From the NCBI GenBank assembly GCA_026981865.1, contig JALSIA010000215.1, positions 1-38,841 on the forward strand: DNA of 38,841 nucleotides. The letters are read 5' to 3'. Below the pieces are notes generated by a model. The model ran no database searches. It was given only the letters and a program-made list of their open reading frames with translations, and was not told the origin of the DNA. This DNA is from Thermaceae bacterium (GTDB taxonomy: Bacteria; Deinococcota; Deinococci; Deinococcales; Marinithermaceae). The position numbers and the translations under genes are program-made. Numbering within the stretch: the first letter of the stretch is position 1; each line of letters opens with the position of its first letter. Positions 14,556 to 23,387 of this stretch are shown here, piece by piece.

Positions 14556-16664
14556 TTATTCGTGGGAGAACTGCGCCCGGGCGGCCCACCAGTCTTCGAG
14601 GGCGCGGCCCAGGCAGCGGGGATCGCCGCGGCGAAAAGCCGTGCGCAGCCGCTCGAGCGCGGCCCGCGCCAGCCGCCAGCTCCGGTAGGCGGGCGAGACC
14701 TCGATCCAGCGATGGGGTTCGTGGCCCTGGATCTCGGCGAGCAAGGGAGCGAGCGCCGGGTCGGCGGCCGCACCCTTGCGGACGGTCTCGAGCAGCTCCC
14801 TGCGGCTCGCGGGAACGAGCAGTCGTTCGAGCGTCCGTTCGCTCACCGCCAGCCGCGCCTGCGGGCGCGCCACCGGCTCCGGCGGCACCGCGAACCAGAC
14901 GTCGGCGGCCTCGGGGGCAACCAGGCGGTAGCCCTGGGCCTCCAAATAGGCCCGCCCCTCCCCCGCCCCCCAGACGCCCCAACCCTCACGGCGGGCCCGC
15001 TCGAGCGCGGCCCGGGGATCGAGCGCCTCCACGGCAAGGTCCCCGCCCTCGCAAGAAAACCCTGCGGGCGCGCGGTAGGCCACGGCCCGAAGTTCGAGGT
15101 TGCGCACGCCCCGCCAGGCGTTCTCGACGAGCTGGGCCGCCACCTCGAGCTCGCGCCCCTCCTCGACCCCGTTCCCTTCGTCCTTCCACTTGATCACCCG
15201 CACGCCCCCGAGGCTGAAGGAGATGTGCCGCCCTTCCGAGAGCGGCCGCACCCGGGCGACGGAACCGCTCGCGTAGAAGACGGGCTCGGGGTTGCCCTCG
15301 CCGAAAGGCTCGAGCAGCAACAGGCTCCGGTAGACCTCGTCCATCACGTCGGCGTCGAGGGGGCCGTCGAGGCGTACCTCGGGCCGGGGCGCGGGGTGGC
15401 GGCGGGCGTAGGCGTGGACGGCGGCTTCGAACTCGGGTACGCGCTCCGGGTCGATCGAGAACCCCGCCGCCCCGGCGTGCCCGCCGTAGCCCTTCAGGTG
15501 CTCGGCGGCGGCGGCCAGCGCCCCCACGGCGCTGATGCCGGGGGTGCTGCGCACCGAGCCCTTGCCCCGGGCGACGATGAAGACCGGCTTGTAAAAACGC
15601 TCGAGCACCCGGCTGGCCACGATGCCCATAACGCCCGGATGGCCCTCGGGGTCGTGAATCACGATCGCCGGGTCGTCGGGGTTGACGGTGGGAAGGACGC
15701 GCTCGAGCATCGCTTCCTCCACCTGCTGGCGTTCGCGGTTGAGGGCGTCGAGGCGGTCGGCCAGCGCCGCCGCCTCCAACGCGTCGTCGGTAACGAGCGC
15801 CCGGAAGGCCGTTTCCGCCTCGCCCAGCCGCCCCGCGGCGTTGATGCGGGGGGCGATGCGGAAGGCCACCTCGACGGCGTCGTAGTTCGTGCAGTGGCGC
15901 TGGGCCAGCGTGCGCAGCCCCACGTGGCGGCTTTCCCGCAGCCGCCGCAGCCCCTCCTTGACCAGGGCGCGGTTGACGCCCAGAAGCGGCACCACGTCGG
16001 CCACGGTGCCGATCGCGGCCAGGTCGGCGAAGTCGAACGGGGGCGGCTTGCCCAGCGCCTCGCGCACCGCCCAGAGCACGAAGAAGGCCACCCCGGCCCC
16101 CGTGGGCCAGGGCCGCCCCTCGAGGGCGGGGCTGTAGGCGGGGTGGACGATCAGGCCCTCCGGGGGCTCGTCCGGGACCGCGTGGTGGTCGGTGACGATC
16201 ACCGAGACGCCGCCCTCGGTGAGCGCGGCCAGCTCGGCGGCGTTGCTGACGCCGCAGTCGACGGTGACGAGCAGGTCAGCGGCGGCGCGGTGCTCCGGCA
16301 CCCGCGCCATGTTGAGGCCGTAGCCGTCGTGCAGGCGGTGGGGTATGAAGGCGTGCACGTCGGCGCCCAGCTCCCCAAGCCCCAGCGTCAGGATCGCCGC
16401 GGCGGTCACACCGTCGGCGTCGTAGTCGCCGTGGATGCGAATCCGCTCGCCGCGCTCGATGGCGCGCACGATGCGCGCCGCCGCCTCATGGATTCCCGGC
16501 AGCGGCGGCGGTTCGAGCGGCGGGTCGAGGTCTTCGGGATCGCGAAAGCCGCGGTCGAGCAGGACCGCCGCCACCTCGGGCGGCACCGCGAGGCGCTCCA
16601 TCAGGCGCGCCACCTCGCCCACCGCGGGCCAGGGCCTTAGGGTCCAGCGTTCGGGTTCGCTCAC
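14556..16664 (-). CDS. recJ: Single-stranded-DNA-specific 5'-3' exonuclease RecJ
   Basis: RecJ degrades single-stranded DNA from 5' ends in recombinational, mismatch and base-excision repair. The 702 residues show the DHH phosphoesterase motifs: HGDYDADG (Asp80, 82, 84), TVDCG (Asp136), TDHH (159-161), and in the DHHA1 domain GGHAGAAGFS. An OB-fold domain and a C-terminal helical region (about 560-702) follow, somewhat longer than in T. thermophilus RecJ (about 666 residues as I recall). The ATG overlaps the stop of the upstream LapA-like gene by 4 nt, so the two are cotranscribed. The stop lies within 25 nt of the sugar operon's promoter. Confidence 0.95.
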   Translation of the reverse strand: MSEPERWTLRPWPAVGEVARLMERLAVPPEVAAVLLDRGFRDPEDLDPPLEPPPLPGIHEAAARIVRAIERGERIRIHGDYDADGVTAAAILTLGLGELGADVHAFIPHRLHDGYGLNMARVPEHRAAADLLVTVDCGVSNAAELAALTEGGVSVIVTDHHAVPDEPPEGLIVHPAYSPALEGRPWPTGAGVAFFVLWAVREALGKPPPFDFADLAAIGTVADVVPLLGVNRALVKEGLRRLRESRHVGLRTLAQRHCTNYDAVEVAFRIAPRINAAGRLGEAETAFRALVTDDALEAAALADRLDALNRERQQVEEAMLERVLPTVNPDDPAIVIHDPEGHPGVMGIVASRVLERFYKPVFIVARGKGSVRSTPGISAVGALAAAAEHLKGYGGHAGAAGFSIDPERVPEFEAAVHAYARRHPAPRPEVRLDGPLDADVMDEVYRSLLLLEPFGEGNPEPVFYASGSVARVRPLSEGRHISFSLGGVRVIKWKDEGNGVEEGRELEVAAQLVENAWRGVRNLELRAVAYRAPAGFSCEGGDLAVEALDPRAALERARREGWGVWGAGEGRAYLEAQGYRLVAPEAADVWFAVPPEPVARPQARLAVSERTLERLLVPASRRELLETVRKGAAADPALAPLLAEIQGHEPHRWIEVSPAYRSWRLARAALERLRTAFRRGDPRCLGRALEDWWAARAQFSHE

Positions 16665-16999
16665 GCGCCGGCTTCGTCGGGGTCGGGCACGGGCCGGTCG
16701 GGGATGCGCGGCACCTCCTCCAGCTGGCGGGGCCGCAGCTCGGCCAGTTCCGCCTCCAAGCGGGCGCGTTCACGTTTCCAGGCGCGCCGCTCGCGCGAAA
16801 GCGCCCAGGCGTAGCCGGGAAGGTAAACCCAGCCAGCGAGGAAGCCCAGGGCGAAGACCAGGCCCAGCACCCACAAGAGCGGCACCGTTCCCAGACCGGG
16901 GACGGCCAGCCGGGCCGCGGGCTGGACCACCTGCACCGCCACGACGGTGATCAGGGCCAGCAGCGCCAGCAGGAACGAAAGCCAGTGTACGAGTCGCAT
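16661..16999 (-). CDS. Small LapA-domain (DUF1049-like) membrane protein
   Basis: A 112-residue protein with two membrane segments (about residues 6-27 and 40-65, the second containing VLGLVFALGFLAGWVYLPGY). A basic, Glu-rich cytoplasmic coiled coil follows (RERRAWKRERARLEAELAEL). This matches the lipopolysaccharide-assembly LapA domain family, which in Thermales is found beside recJ only by inference here. Function is unknown. It begins after AGGAGGGGG and a TATACT box at 17020-17025, and overlaps recJ by 4 nt. Confidence 0.75.
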   Translation of the reverse strand: MRLVHWLSFLLALLALITVVAVQVVQPAARLAVPGLGTVPLLWVLGLVFALGFLAGWVYLPGYAWALSRERRAWKRERARLEAELAELRPRQLEEVPRIPDRPVPDPDEAGA

Positions 17000-17019
17000 A
17001 CCCCCTCCTTGCTGCCCTG

Positions 17020-17025
17020 AGTATA
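17020..17025 (-). promoter_or_regulatory. -10 box of the lapA-like/recJ operon
   Basis: TATACT on the minus strand, 20 nt before the ATG at 16999, with AGGAGGGGG between them. No clear -35; the expected place falls in a GC palindrome. Confidence 0.45.
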
Positions 17026-17036
17026 CGGCAGCAAGG

Positions 17037-17058
17037 CGCCGCCCCCGCGGGGGCGGCG
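17037..17058. terminator. 22-bp perfect GC palindrome after secDF
   Basis: CGCCGCCCCC and its complement form a perfect 22-bp palindrome 14 nt after the secDF stop. No T-run follows on the minus strand, so it is either a T-less terminator or an mRNA 3'-end stabiliser. Confidence 0.5.
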
Positions 17059-17072
17059 TCCATGGGATGCGC

Positions 17073-19232
17073 TCAGGTGCGCGCCTTCTTGCGCGGCGCC
17101 GGCTGGCGCATCTTCCACCAGGTGACGAGCGAACCCACCACGTAGATCGAGGAGAACGTCCCCACCAGGATGCCGATGAGCAGCGCGATCGAGAAGTCGC
17201 GCAACACCGGGCCGCCGATGAAGAGCAGAGCGAAGAGCGGCAGCATGGTGGTGAACGAGGTCATCACCGTACGCGAGAGCGTCTGGTTGATGGAGAGGTC
17301 GACCAGCTCGTTGTAGGGGATGCCGCGCACCACCTTCTGGTTCTCGCGGATGCGGTCGGAGACGATGATCGAGTCGTTGATCGAGTAACCGATGATGGTG
17401 AGCAGCGCCGCCACGATGGGGATGGTGAACTCGAGTCCCATGAGGCTGAAGGCGCCCGCGGTGATGGCCACGTCGTGCCCCACGGCGATCACCGAGGCCA
17501 CCCCGAAGATCCAGTCGAAACGGAAGGCCATGTAGATCAGGATCAGCCCTAGGCCCACGAGCACGGCCAGAACGGTGTTGCGCCGCAGCTCGGCACCGAC
17601 GGCAGGCCCCACCACCTCCGACTGCAGCACCTCGGCGTTCAGCTTCTCCTCGAAGGCCTTGCGCAGCGCGATCACCCCGTCGTTCGAAAGCAGGCCCACG
17701 CGCACCGAAAACTCCTTGTAGTCGGCCAGCGGACTCTCTACCTCGGTGATGATCGCCTCCTTGGCGCTGACGCCCTGGATCTGCGCCTCGTCCAGGAAGC
17801 TGCGGATGCGGTCGACGGTCACCTCGGGGCCGGTGCGCACCAGGTAGGCGGTGCCGCCGGTGAAGTCGATGCCGAAGTTGAAGCCGTTGAAGAAGACGAC
17901 CGCGCCCATCAACGCCGCAAAGGCCAGGGTCGCGGGGGTGAAGATGCGCGCCTCCTTGAGGAAGGGAATCTTGGTGCCCCAGATCCAGTAGGGCGGGACG
18001 ACCTCGCGGGCGGCGGCGATCCGCTCGAGCATCCAGCGGCTGAAGACCAGGTTCGAAAAGACCGCGACCACGATACCGATGGCCAGCATCACCGCGAAGC
18101 CGCGCACCGGGCCGGTGGAGTACTGGTAGAGGGCGGCGGCGGCGAGCAGCGTCGAGATGTTGGCGTCGAGGATCGTGACCGTCGAGTGCACGAAGCCGTC
18201 GGGGATGGCCTGGCGCAGCTTCTTGCCCAGCTTGAGCTCCTCTTTGATGCGCTCGAACGAGAGCACGTTGCCGTCCACGGCCGCGCCCAGGGTGAGGATG
18301 AAGCCGGCGATGCCGGGAAGGGTGAGCACCGCGCCGAGGCCCGAGAGCACGCCCATGATCAGCAGGCCGATGTAGAGCAGGCCGACGGCGGCGACGCTGC
18401 CGAACCAGAACCCGTAGTAGAGGTAGAGGAGCACGAAGATCAAGAGCGCCCCCACGACCGAGGCGACGATGCCGGCGCGGATCGCGTCCTTGCCCAGGGT
18501 GGGGCCGATGGCGCGCACCTCCTCGACGTGCAGCGGCACCGGCAGCGAGCCCGAACGCAGCACCAGGGCGATCTGGGTGGCCTCGTCAAGGTCGTTGATG
18601 CCGGTGATGACCGCCCGCCCGTCGGTGATTGCGGTCTGGATGTTGGGGGCCGAGTAGATCGTGCCGTCGAGAACGATGGCCAGACGACGGCCGATGTTGT
18701 TGCGGGTCAGGTCGGCGAACTTCTTCGCCCCTTCGGGGGTGAACTCGAGCGCCACCTCGGGCCGGTTGAAGCGGTCGAACTGCACCCGGGCGTCGACGAG
18801 GTCGGAACCCTTGAGCTCGACCGGGCCCAGGTCGTCCAGGGTCAGCTCGGAGGTCGCCTTGCCCTGGGCGTCCTGCTTGACGATGCGGAACTCGAGCACC
18901 GCCTGCTGGCCGATCAGCTTGAGGGCCTTGTCCTGCTCCTCGGGCGAGAGGCCGGGCAGCTCGACGACGATGCGGTTGGGCTGGGCGATCTGGATCAGCG
19001 GTTCGGCCACGCCCAGGCCGTTGATGCGGTTCTCGATGACCAGCCGCGCCTTCTCCAGGTCGTCCGGGTCGGGGTCGGGGTTGTCGGTCTGCAAGACGAC
19101 GCGCAGGCCGCCCTTGAGGTCGAGGCCCAGGTTGATCATGGGCTCGTTCGGCGCCCAGGGCTTCCACATCGCCGCGATCGCGGCCACGAAAAGGACGAAC
19201 AACAAAATGGCTGTGGTGTCGATCTTCTTCAT
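17073..19232 (-). CDS. secDF: Fused protein-export membrane protein SecDF
   Basis: SecDF uses the proton gradient to pull exported proteins out of the SecYEG channel. The 719-residue chain joins SecD (about 1-400) and SecF (about 420-719) in one polypeptide, as in T. thermophilus TSecDF. Visible are TM1 (ILLFVLFVAAIAAMW), the D1 motif LGLDLKGGLRVVL, a large periplasmic P1 region, the second SecD membrane block with AAVDGNVLSFERIKEEL, then SecF with NFGIDFTGGTAYLV and YSINDSIIVSDRIREN. Twelve membrane helices are expected. The ATG follows GGAG. It is likely transcribed with or near the rimP-infB operon upstream, separated by one small exported-protein gene. Confidence 0.96.
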   Translation of the reverse strand: MKKIDTTAILLFVLFVAAIAAMWKPWAPNEPMINLGLDLKGGLRVVLQTDNPDPDPDDLEKARLVIENRINGLGVAEPLIQIAQPNRIVVELPGLSPEEQDKALKLIGQQAVLEFRIVKQDAQGKATSELTLDDLGPVELKGSDLVDARVQFDRFNRPEVALEFTPEGAKKFADLTRNNIGRRLAIVLDGTIYSAPNIQTAITDGRAVITGINDLDEATQIALVLRSGSLPVPLHVEEVRAIGPTLGKDAIRAGIVASVVGALLIFVLLYLYYGFWFGSVAAVGLLYIGLLIMGVLSGLGAVLTLPGIAGFILTLGAAVDGNVLSFERIKEELKLGKKLRQAIPDGFVHSTVTILDANISTLLAAAALYQYSTGPVRGFAVMLAIGIVVAVFSNLVFSRWMLERIAAAREVVPPYWIWGTKIPFLKEARIFTPATLAFAALMGAVVFFNGFNFGIDFTGGTAYLVRTGPEVTVDRIRSFLDEAQIQGVSAKEAIITEVESPLADYKEFSVRVGLLSNDGVIALRKAFEEKLNAEVLQSEVVGPAVGAELRRNTVLAVLVGLGLILIYMAFRFDWIFGVASVIAVGHDVAITAGAFSLMGLEFTIPIVAALLTIIGYSINDSIIVSDRIRENQKVVRGIPYNELVDLSINQTLSRTVMTSFTTMLPLFALLFIGGPVLRDFSIALLIGILVGTFSSIYVVGSLVTWWKMRQPAPRKKART

Positions 19233-19301
19233 ACGTACTCCTGCAGGATCGTAGGGTCGAACGGACTTGGGGTCGAGGGGCCTTTCCGCAAACCGCCGCG
19301 G

Positions 19302-19598
19302 CTAGCCGCCCTCGAGCTGCAGGCGCATCCACTGCAGGAAGCGGCGGCGGACCGGTCGCTCCGGCGCGGCCGCGCGCAGGCGCTCGGAGGTCGGACGTCG
19401 CCAGGCCCGCTGCCGGAGCGGCCCGATGGCGGGCAGCGCCTGGGCCGCGAGCAACGGCCCGGTGCCGGCGGCGTCCAGGTAGGCCCGCTCCGAACCCAAC
19501 CCCGGCCCCGACCCCGGCCCGGGGGCCGCCGGGGAATGCGGCGCCAGCCCCCAGGAGAGGCCGAGGACGAAGAGGAAGGCAAGGGCGAGGCGGCGCAT
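19302..19598 (-). CDS. Small exported hypothetical protein
   Basis: A 98-residue product with a clear signal peptide (MRRLALAFLFVLGLSWGLA, cleavage probably near HSPA-A). A Pro/Gly-rich linker (APGPGSGPGLGS) and a basic C-terminal half (RRRFLQWMRLQLEGG) follow. No known domain is visible. It begins 13 nt after the infB stop and ends 69 nt before secDF, so it could be the last gene of the infB operon. No good ribosome-binding site is present. It may be a small secreted or periplasmic protein, and conservation in relatives would decide whether it is real. Confidence 0.5.
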   Translation of the reverse strand: MRRLALAFLFVLGLSWGLAPHSPAAPGPGSGPGLGSERAYLDAAGTGPLLAAQALPAIGPLRQRAWRRPTSERLRAAAPERPVRRRFLQWMRLQLEGG

Positions 19599-19611
19599 AA
19601 CTCTATGCAGT

Positions 19612-21339
19612 CTACTGGGCCTCGCTGACCTCGACCTGACGCACGGCCTCGAGCACGTCGCCCTCCTGGAAGTCGTCGAAGCCGGCCAGGCGGATGCCGC
19701 ACTCGTAGCCCTGGGCCACCTCGCGCACGTCGTCCTTGAAGCGCTTGAGGCTGTCGATGCGGCCGCTCCAGATCTCCTCCCCGCCCCTGAGCACGCGGAT
19801 CTCGGCGTTGCGCACGATCTTGCCGTCGGTCACCATGCAACCCGCCACCTTGCCGCCCTTGGGCAGCTTGAAGACGGCGCGCACCTCGGCGTGGCCCACG
19901 ACCTCCTCCTTCATCTCGGGTTCGGTCTGGGCCCGGATCATCTCGCGCACCTCGTCGATCAGGTCGTAGATGACGCGGAAGCTCTTGAGGAGCACCCCTT
20001 TCTGTTCGGCCTTCTTCTTGACCGATCCCGGGGGGTTGACCCCGAACGAGAGGATCGCGGCGTTCTCGGTGGTGCTGGCCAGCAGGATGTCGCCCTCGGT
20101 GGGCGCGCCCACGGCCTCGAGCAGCACGTTGATCTTGACGTCCTCGGTCTCCTCCTTGGCGAGGATGCCCTTGATGGCCTCGAGCGATCCCTGGGTGTCG
20201 GCGCGCAGGATCAGGTTGATCTCGGCCTTCTGGCCCTCCTGCATCTGCCGCAGCAGGTCGGCCATGCTCTTCACCTTGCGGCGCTCGGCCTCCTCCTGCT
20301 CGCGCGCCTTGCGCTCTTCCTGGCGCTCCTCGGCGATGTGCTTGGCGGCCACCTCGTCGGGCACCCACTCCACCGTGGTGCCCGCCTCGGGCAGGTCGCG
20401 GAAGCCCAGCACCTGCACCGCGGTGCCCGGGGTCGCCTCCTTCACCTGCTTGCCGTCGGGGTCGATCATCGCACGGATCTTGCCCCAGACGTCGCCCGCG
20501 ACCAGGTAGTCGCCGACGCGAAAGGTGCCCTCCTGCACCAGCAGGGTCACGAGCACCCCCGCTTTCTTGTCGCGCTTGGACTCGAGGATGACGCCGCGCG
20601 GCTCGGCCTCGGGGTCGGCGCGCAGGTCCTCCATCTCGGCGACCAGCAGGATCATGTCGAGCAGCTCGTCCACGTTCTCACCGGTCTTGGCGCTGATCGG
20701 CACCACGATGGCGTCGCCCCCGTAGGCCTCGGGAACGAAGCCCTCCTTCATCAAGTCCTGCATCACCTTGTCCACGTCGGCGCGGGGCAGGTCGATCTTG
20801 TTGACCGCGAAGATCATCGGTACGCCCGCGGCCTTGGCGTGGGCGATGGCCTCCTTGGTCTGGGGCATGATGCCGTCGTCGGCGGCGATCACGATCACCG
20901 CGATGTCGGCCACCCGCGCCCCGCGTTCGCGGATCGTGGTGAAGGCCTCGTGGCCCGGGGTGTCGATGAAGACGATCCTGCCCTGGGGCGTTTCGACGGT
21001 GAACGCCCCCACGTGCTGGGTGATGCCGCCGGCCTCGCGCTCGGCGATGCGGCTGTGCCGCAGGTAGTCGAGCAGGGTCGTCTTGCCGTGGTCGACGTGA
21101 CCCATGATCGTGACCACGGGGGGGCGTTTCGGAAGCGCCGCCCGCGCCTCCTCGGCCTTCTTCTTCTCTTCTAGCCCCTTTTGCTCGGCGACGATCTCCT
21201 TGACGGCCGCCGCGGTCTCCTCGTCGAGCGTGGAAGCGTGGGACTTATACTCCACCCCCATCGTGTCCAGGAGCTCCATGAGCTCCTTGTTCTCCATGCC
21301 CAGCTCTTTGGCCAGTTGGTAAATGCGAACCTTCGCCAT
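19612..21339 (-). CDS. infB: Translation initiation factor IF-2
   Basis: GTPase that brings fMet-tRNA to the 30S subunit and helps subunit joining. The 575-residue form has a short N-terminal region with the helical IF2_N domain ([13 protein letters not shown], 2-14), then the G domain with GHVDHGKTT (80-88), DTPGHE and NKID, then domains II, III and C2. It lacks the long extension of E. coli IF-2, as in Thermus (about 571 residues). The ATG at 21339 is chosen: GGAGG lies 5 nt upstream and MAKVRIYQ is the conserved start; an in-frame TTG four codons earlier would include the ribosome-binding site. The first 95 nt overlap the 3' end of ylxR in another frame. Confidence 0.96.
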   Translation of the reverse strand: MAKVRIYQLAKELGMENKELMELLDTMGVEYKSHASTLDEETAAAVKEIVAEQKGLEEKKKAEEARAALPKRPPVVTIMGHVDHGKTTLLDYLRHSRIAEREAGGITQHVGAFTVETPQGRIVFIDTPGHEAFTTIRERGARVADIAVIVIAADDGIMPQTKEAIAHAKAAGVPMIFAVNKIDLPRADVDKVMQDLMKEGFVPEAYGGDAIVVPISAKTGENVDELLDMILLVAEMEDLRADPEAEPRGVILESKRDKKAGVLVTLLVQEGTFRVGDYLVAGDVWGKIRAMIDPDGKQVKEATPGTAVQVLGFRDLPEAGTTVEWVPDEVAAKHIAEERQEERKAREQEEAERRKVKSMADLLRQMQEGQKAEINLILRADTQGSLEAIKGILAKEETEDVKINVLLEAVGAPTEGDILLASTTENAAILSFGVNPPGSVKKKAEQKGVLLKSFRVIYDLIDEVREMIRAQTEPEMKEEVVGHAEVRAVFKLPKGGKVAGCMVTDGKIVRNAEIRVLRGGEEIWSGRIDSLKRFKDDVREVAQGYECGIRLAGFDDFQEGDVLEAVRQVEVSEAQ

Positions 21340-21592
21340 CTTCTCCTCCAAAATGGGCGGCGAGCGCTTCGGCCAGGGCCCCAGCCCCGGCTCCGGCCCA
21401 GCGCCTCAGTTTCTTTTCTTCCCAGCAGGCGGGATCGTCGGGGCAGACGTAGGCCCCGCGGCCCGGCGCCTTACCGGTGGGGTCGACCCGCCAGCCCGTG
21501 GACGTGCGCACCACGCGCAGCAGCTCGCGCTTCGGCCGCCGGCGGCGGCAGGTGGCGCACATGCGCACGGGAACGTGGCCCTTACGCTTCAC
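21245..21592 (-). CDS. ylxR: YlxR-family RNA-binding protein (DUF448)
   Basis: A 115-residue protein. The first about 80 residues are a canonical YlxR domain: VPVRMCATCRRRRPKRELLRVV, then GRGAYVCPDDPACWE and basic patches. In Bacillus this protein binds RNase P RNA and modulates the enzyme; in others it is called a nucleoid or RNA-binding protein. It lies between nusA and infB as usual. Its start overlaps the nusA stop by 11 nt. The last about 30 residues (Gly-, His- and Ala-rich) are encoded in the 95 nt that also encode the infB N-terminus, so this tail is probably not a conserved domain but a result of overlap. Confidence 0.88.
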   Translation of the reverse strand: MKRKGHVPVRMCATCRRRRPKRELLRVVRTSTGWRVDPTGKAPGRGAYVCPDDPACWEEKKLRRWAGAGAGALAEALAAHFGGEDGEGSHLPTGQRAGHGEQGAHGAPGHDGGGV

Positions 21593-22787
21593 CTTCGGAC
21601 CCGGTCTCCCCTTCCTCGGCCTCGGCGGTGTCGGCGAAGAGGCTGTCGAAGCGCGCCTTGGCGCCCGCGTCGACGGCCACCTCTTCGGTCTTCTCGGAGG
21701 CGCGCAGCAGGGCTTCGTCGAGGTCGGAGACCTCCTCGGCCTCCTTGAAGTCGATCTCGAAGCCGGTCAGCTTCGAGGCCAGGCGCACGTTCTGACCGCC
21801 GCGGCCGATCGCCACCGAGTGCTGGTCCTTGCCGACGGAGACGACGGCGCGCCCCGCCTCGGTGTCGATCTCGATGTTGCCGACCGTGGCCGGCGAGAGG
21901 GCGTTGCGGATGAACTCGCGCGGGTTCGAGCTCCAGGGGATGACGTCGATCTTCTCGCGGCCCAGCTCGGCGCTCACCGCCTGGATGCGCTGCCCCTTGT
22001 GGCCGATGCAGGCGCCGATCGGGTCCACGTTGGGGTTGTGGCTGACCACGGCGACCTTGCTGCGGCTGCCGGGCTCGCGGGCGACGACCTTGATCTCGAC
22101 CGTGCCCTCGGCGATCTCGGGCACCTCCTGGCGCATCAGGTACTTGAGCAGCTCCTCGTGGGCCCGCGAAACGATGAGGCTCGGGCCCTTGGAGCTGCGG
22201 CGCACCTCCTTGAGGTAGACCTTGACGCGCTGGCCCGGGTGGTAGCGCTCGCCGGGGATCTGTTCCCGCGGCGGCATCAGCGCCTCGCCCCGGCCCAGGT
22301 CGACGTAGACGTTGCCGCGGTTGTCGACGCGGGTCACCTGGCCGGTGATGATCTCGCCCTCGCGGTCCTTGTACTCCTCGTAGACGCGGTTGCGCTCGGC
22401 CTCCTTGAGGCGCTGGGTGAGGATCTGCTTGGCCGCCTGCACCGCGATGCGGCTGAACTCGTCGGGGTCGACGGGGAACTCCATCTCCTCGCCCACCTGG
22501 ACTTCGGGGTCGTACTTCTTGGCCTCCTCGAGCGGAATGTCGCGGTCGGGGTTCTCGACCTCCTCGACGACGCGGCGGATCTCCAGCACCTCGATCTCGC
22601 CGGTCGAGGGCTCGAGGTGCACCTCGACCAGGGGCCCGAGACCTTCCTCGACCTCTTTGGGCTTGAACCCCTTGTGGCGCAGGTAGGCCTTGGCCAGGGC
22701 CTCCTCGAAGGCCTCGATCAGCTCGTCGGTGCTGACGCCGCGCTCGAGCGCGACGTGCTGCAGGGCTTCTACGAATTCTCTGTTCAT
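21582..22787 (-). CDS. nusA: Transcription termination/antitermination factor NusA
   Basis: NusA binds RNA polymerase, promotes pausing and hairpin-dependent termination and takes part in rRNA antitermination. The 401 residues contain the N-terminal polymerase-binding domain (1-125, starting MNREFVEALQHVALERG), an S1 domain (about 130-200, with GEIITGQVTRVDNRGNVYVDL), and two KH domains with GACIGHKGQRIQAV and AIGRGGQNVRLAS. No E. coli-like acidic repeats are present; the tail is short and Glu-rich. ATG at 22787 is chosen by homology; AGGAGG lies 11 nt upstream. It follows rimP by 20 nt. Confidence 0.95.
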   Translation of the reverse strand: MNREFVEALQHVALERGVSTDELIEAFEEALAKAYLRHKGFKPKEVEEGLGPLVEVHLEPSTGEIEVLEIRRVVEEVENPDRDIPLEEAKKYDPEVQVGEEMEFPVDPDEFSRIAVQAAKQILTQRLKEAERNRVYEEYKDREGEIITGQVTRVDNRGNVYVDLGRGEALMPPREQIPGERYHPGQRVKVYLKEVRRSSKGPSLIVSRAHEELLKYLMRQEVPEIAEGTVEIKVVAREPGSRSKVAVVSHNPNVDPIGACIGHKGQRIQAVSAELGREKIDVIPWSSNPREFIRNALSPATVGNIEIDTEAGRAVVSVGKDQHSVAIGRGGQNVRLASKLTGFEIDFKEAEEVSDLDEALLRASEKTEEVAVDAGAKARFDSLFADTAEAEEGETGSEGEA

Positions 22788-22807
22788 CGCTCCAAAATCC
22801 TCCTGTA

Positions 22808-23251
22808 CTAGCGCGGCTCGCTGGGCCATTCGGCCAGCGTGGCCTTGAAACCGCCCAGCGGCAGGGTGCGGCGCTCGCCGCCGGCAAGCTCGAAGGTGAC
22901 GGCGTCCTCGCCGACCGCCACGACGCGGCCGGTGAAGCCGCCCTCTTCGGTGCGCACCTTGACCTTGAGGCCCGCGAAGCGCTCGAAGTGGCGCCGGGTG
23001 ATCAGCGGGCGGTCGGGGCCCGGCGACTCCACCTCGAGGCGGTAGCTGCCGCGGATGGGATCCGCACGGTCGAGCTCGAGCCCGATGACCCGGTTGGCGC
23101 GCTGCAGGTCGGCGACGGTGATCGGGGCCTCGTCCAGGCGCTCGAGCCGAACCGTGAGCACCTGCGTCTTCCCCACCCCGTGCAGGCGGACCTCCAGCGG
23201 CTCGTACCCGAGCGGCCGCACCACGTTTTCGACCAGTTCCCAAAGATCCAT
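22808..23251 (-). CDS. rimP: Ribosome maturation factor RimP
   Basis: RimP binds the 30S subunit and is needed for uS12 incorporation. The 147-residue product starts MDLWELVENVVRPLGYEPLEV. It contains DLQRANRVIGLELD and then SYRLEVESPGPDRPL, the strongest family signature, followed by an SH3-like C-terminal domain (about 85-147). The ATG at 23251 is chosen because it follows GGAG by 6 nt and matches the family start; the in-frame extension upstream to 23344 would run through the leader hairpin. First gene of the rimP-nusA-ylxR-infB operon. Confidence 0.93.
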   Translation of the reverse strand: MDLWELVENVVRPLGYEPLEVRLHGVGKTQVLTVRLERLDEAPITVADLQRANRVIGLELDRADPIRGSYRLEVESPGPDRPLITRRHFERFAGLKVKVRTEEGGFTGRVVAVGEDAVTFELAGGERRTLPLGGFKATLAEWPSEPR

Positions 23252-23287
23252 CTGCTGCTCCGTCGTGCGCCCCCTTTTCAGCAACAA

Positions 23288-23309
23288 AGGGTGGGTTTCC
23301 ACCCACCCT
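23288..23309 (-). terminator. Leader hairpin of the rimP-nusA-infB operon (possible attenuator)
   Basis: On the minus strand GGGTGGGT-GGAA-ACCCACCC (23289-23308), a stem of 8-9 bp with a GGAA tetraloop, is followed by TTTGTTG. It lies about 37 nt before the rimP ATG and about 25 nt after the likely start of transcription. It looks like a weak intrinsic terminator. Confidence 0.6.
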
Positions 23310-23334
23310 GCATACGCCAGGGGACTACATGCAT

Positions 23335-23363
23335 AGGATAGCACAAACGCCCGGGTTTTTCAG
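23335..23363 (-). promoter_or_regulatory. Possible promoter of the rimP-nusA-ylxR-infB operon
   Basis: On the minus strand CTGAAA (23358-23363), a 17-nt spacer and TATCCT (23335-23340). The -35 matches four of six positions. It lies just upstream of the leader hairpin. Confidence 0.5.
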
Positions 23364-23387
23364 CCTCGCCGTTGGGAAGGCCGCCGC

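Noticed and set aside
14562-16640. A 692-codon open frame antisense to recJ
   Set aside because: Composition is that of a frame shadow, and recJ explains the region completely with all its motifs.
23252-23344. N-terminal extension of rimP by 31 codons
   Set aside because: It runs through the leader hairpin and has no family similarity; the ATG at 23251 fits both homology and ribosome-binding site.
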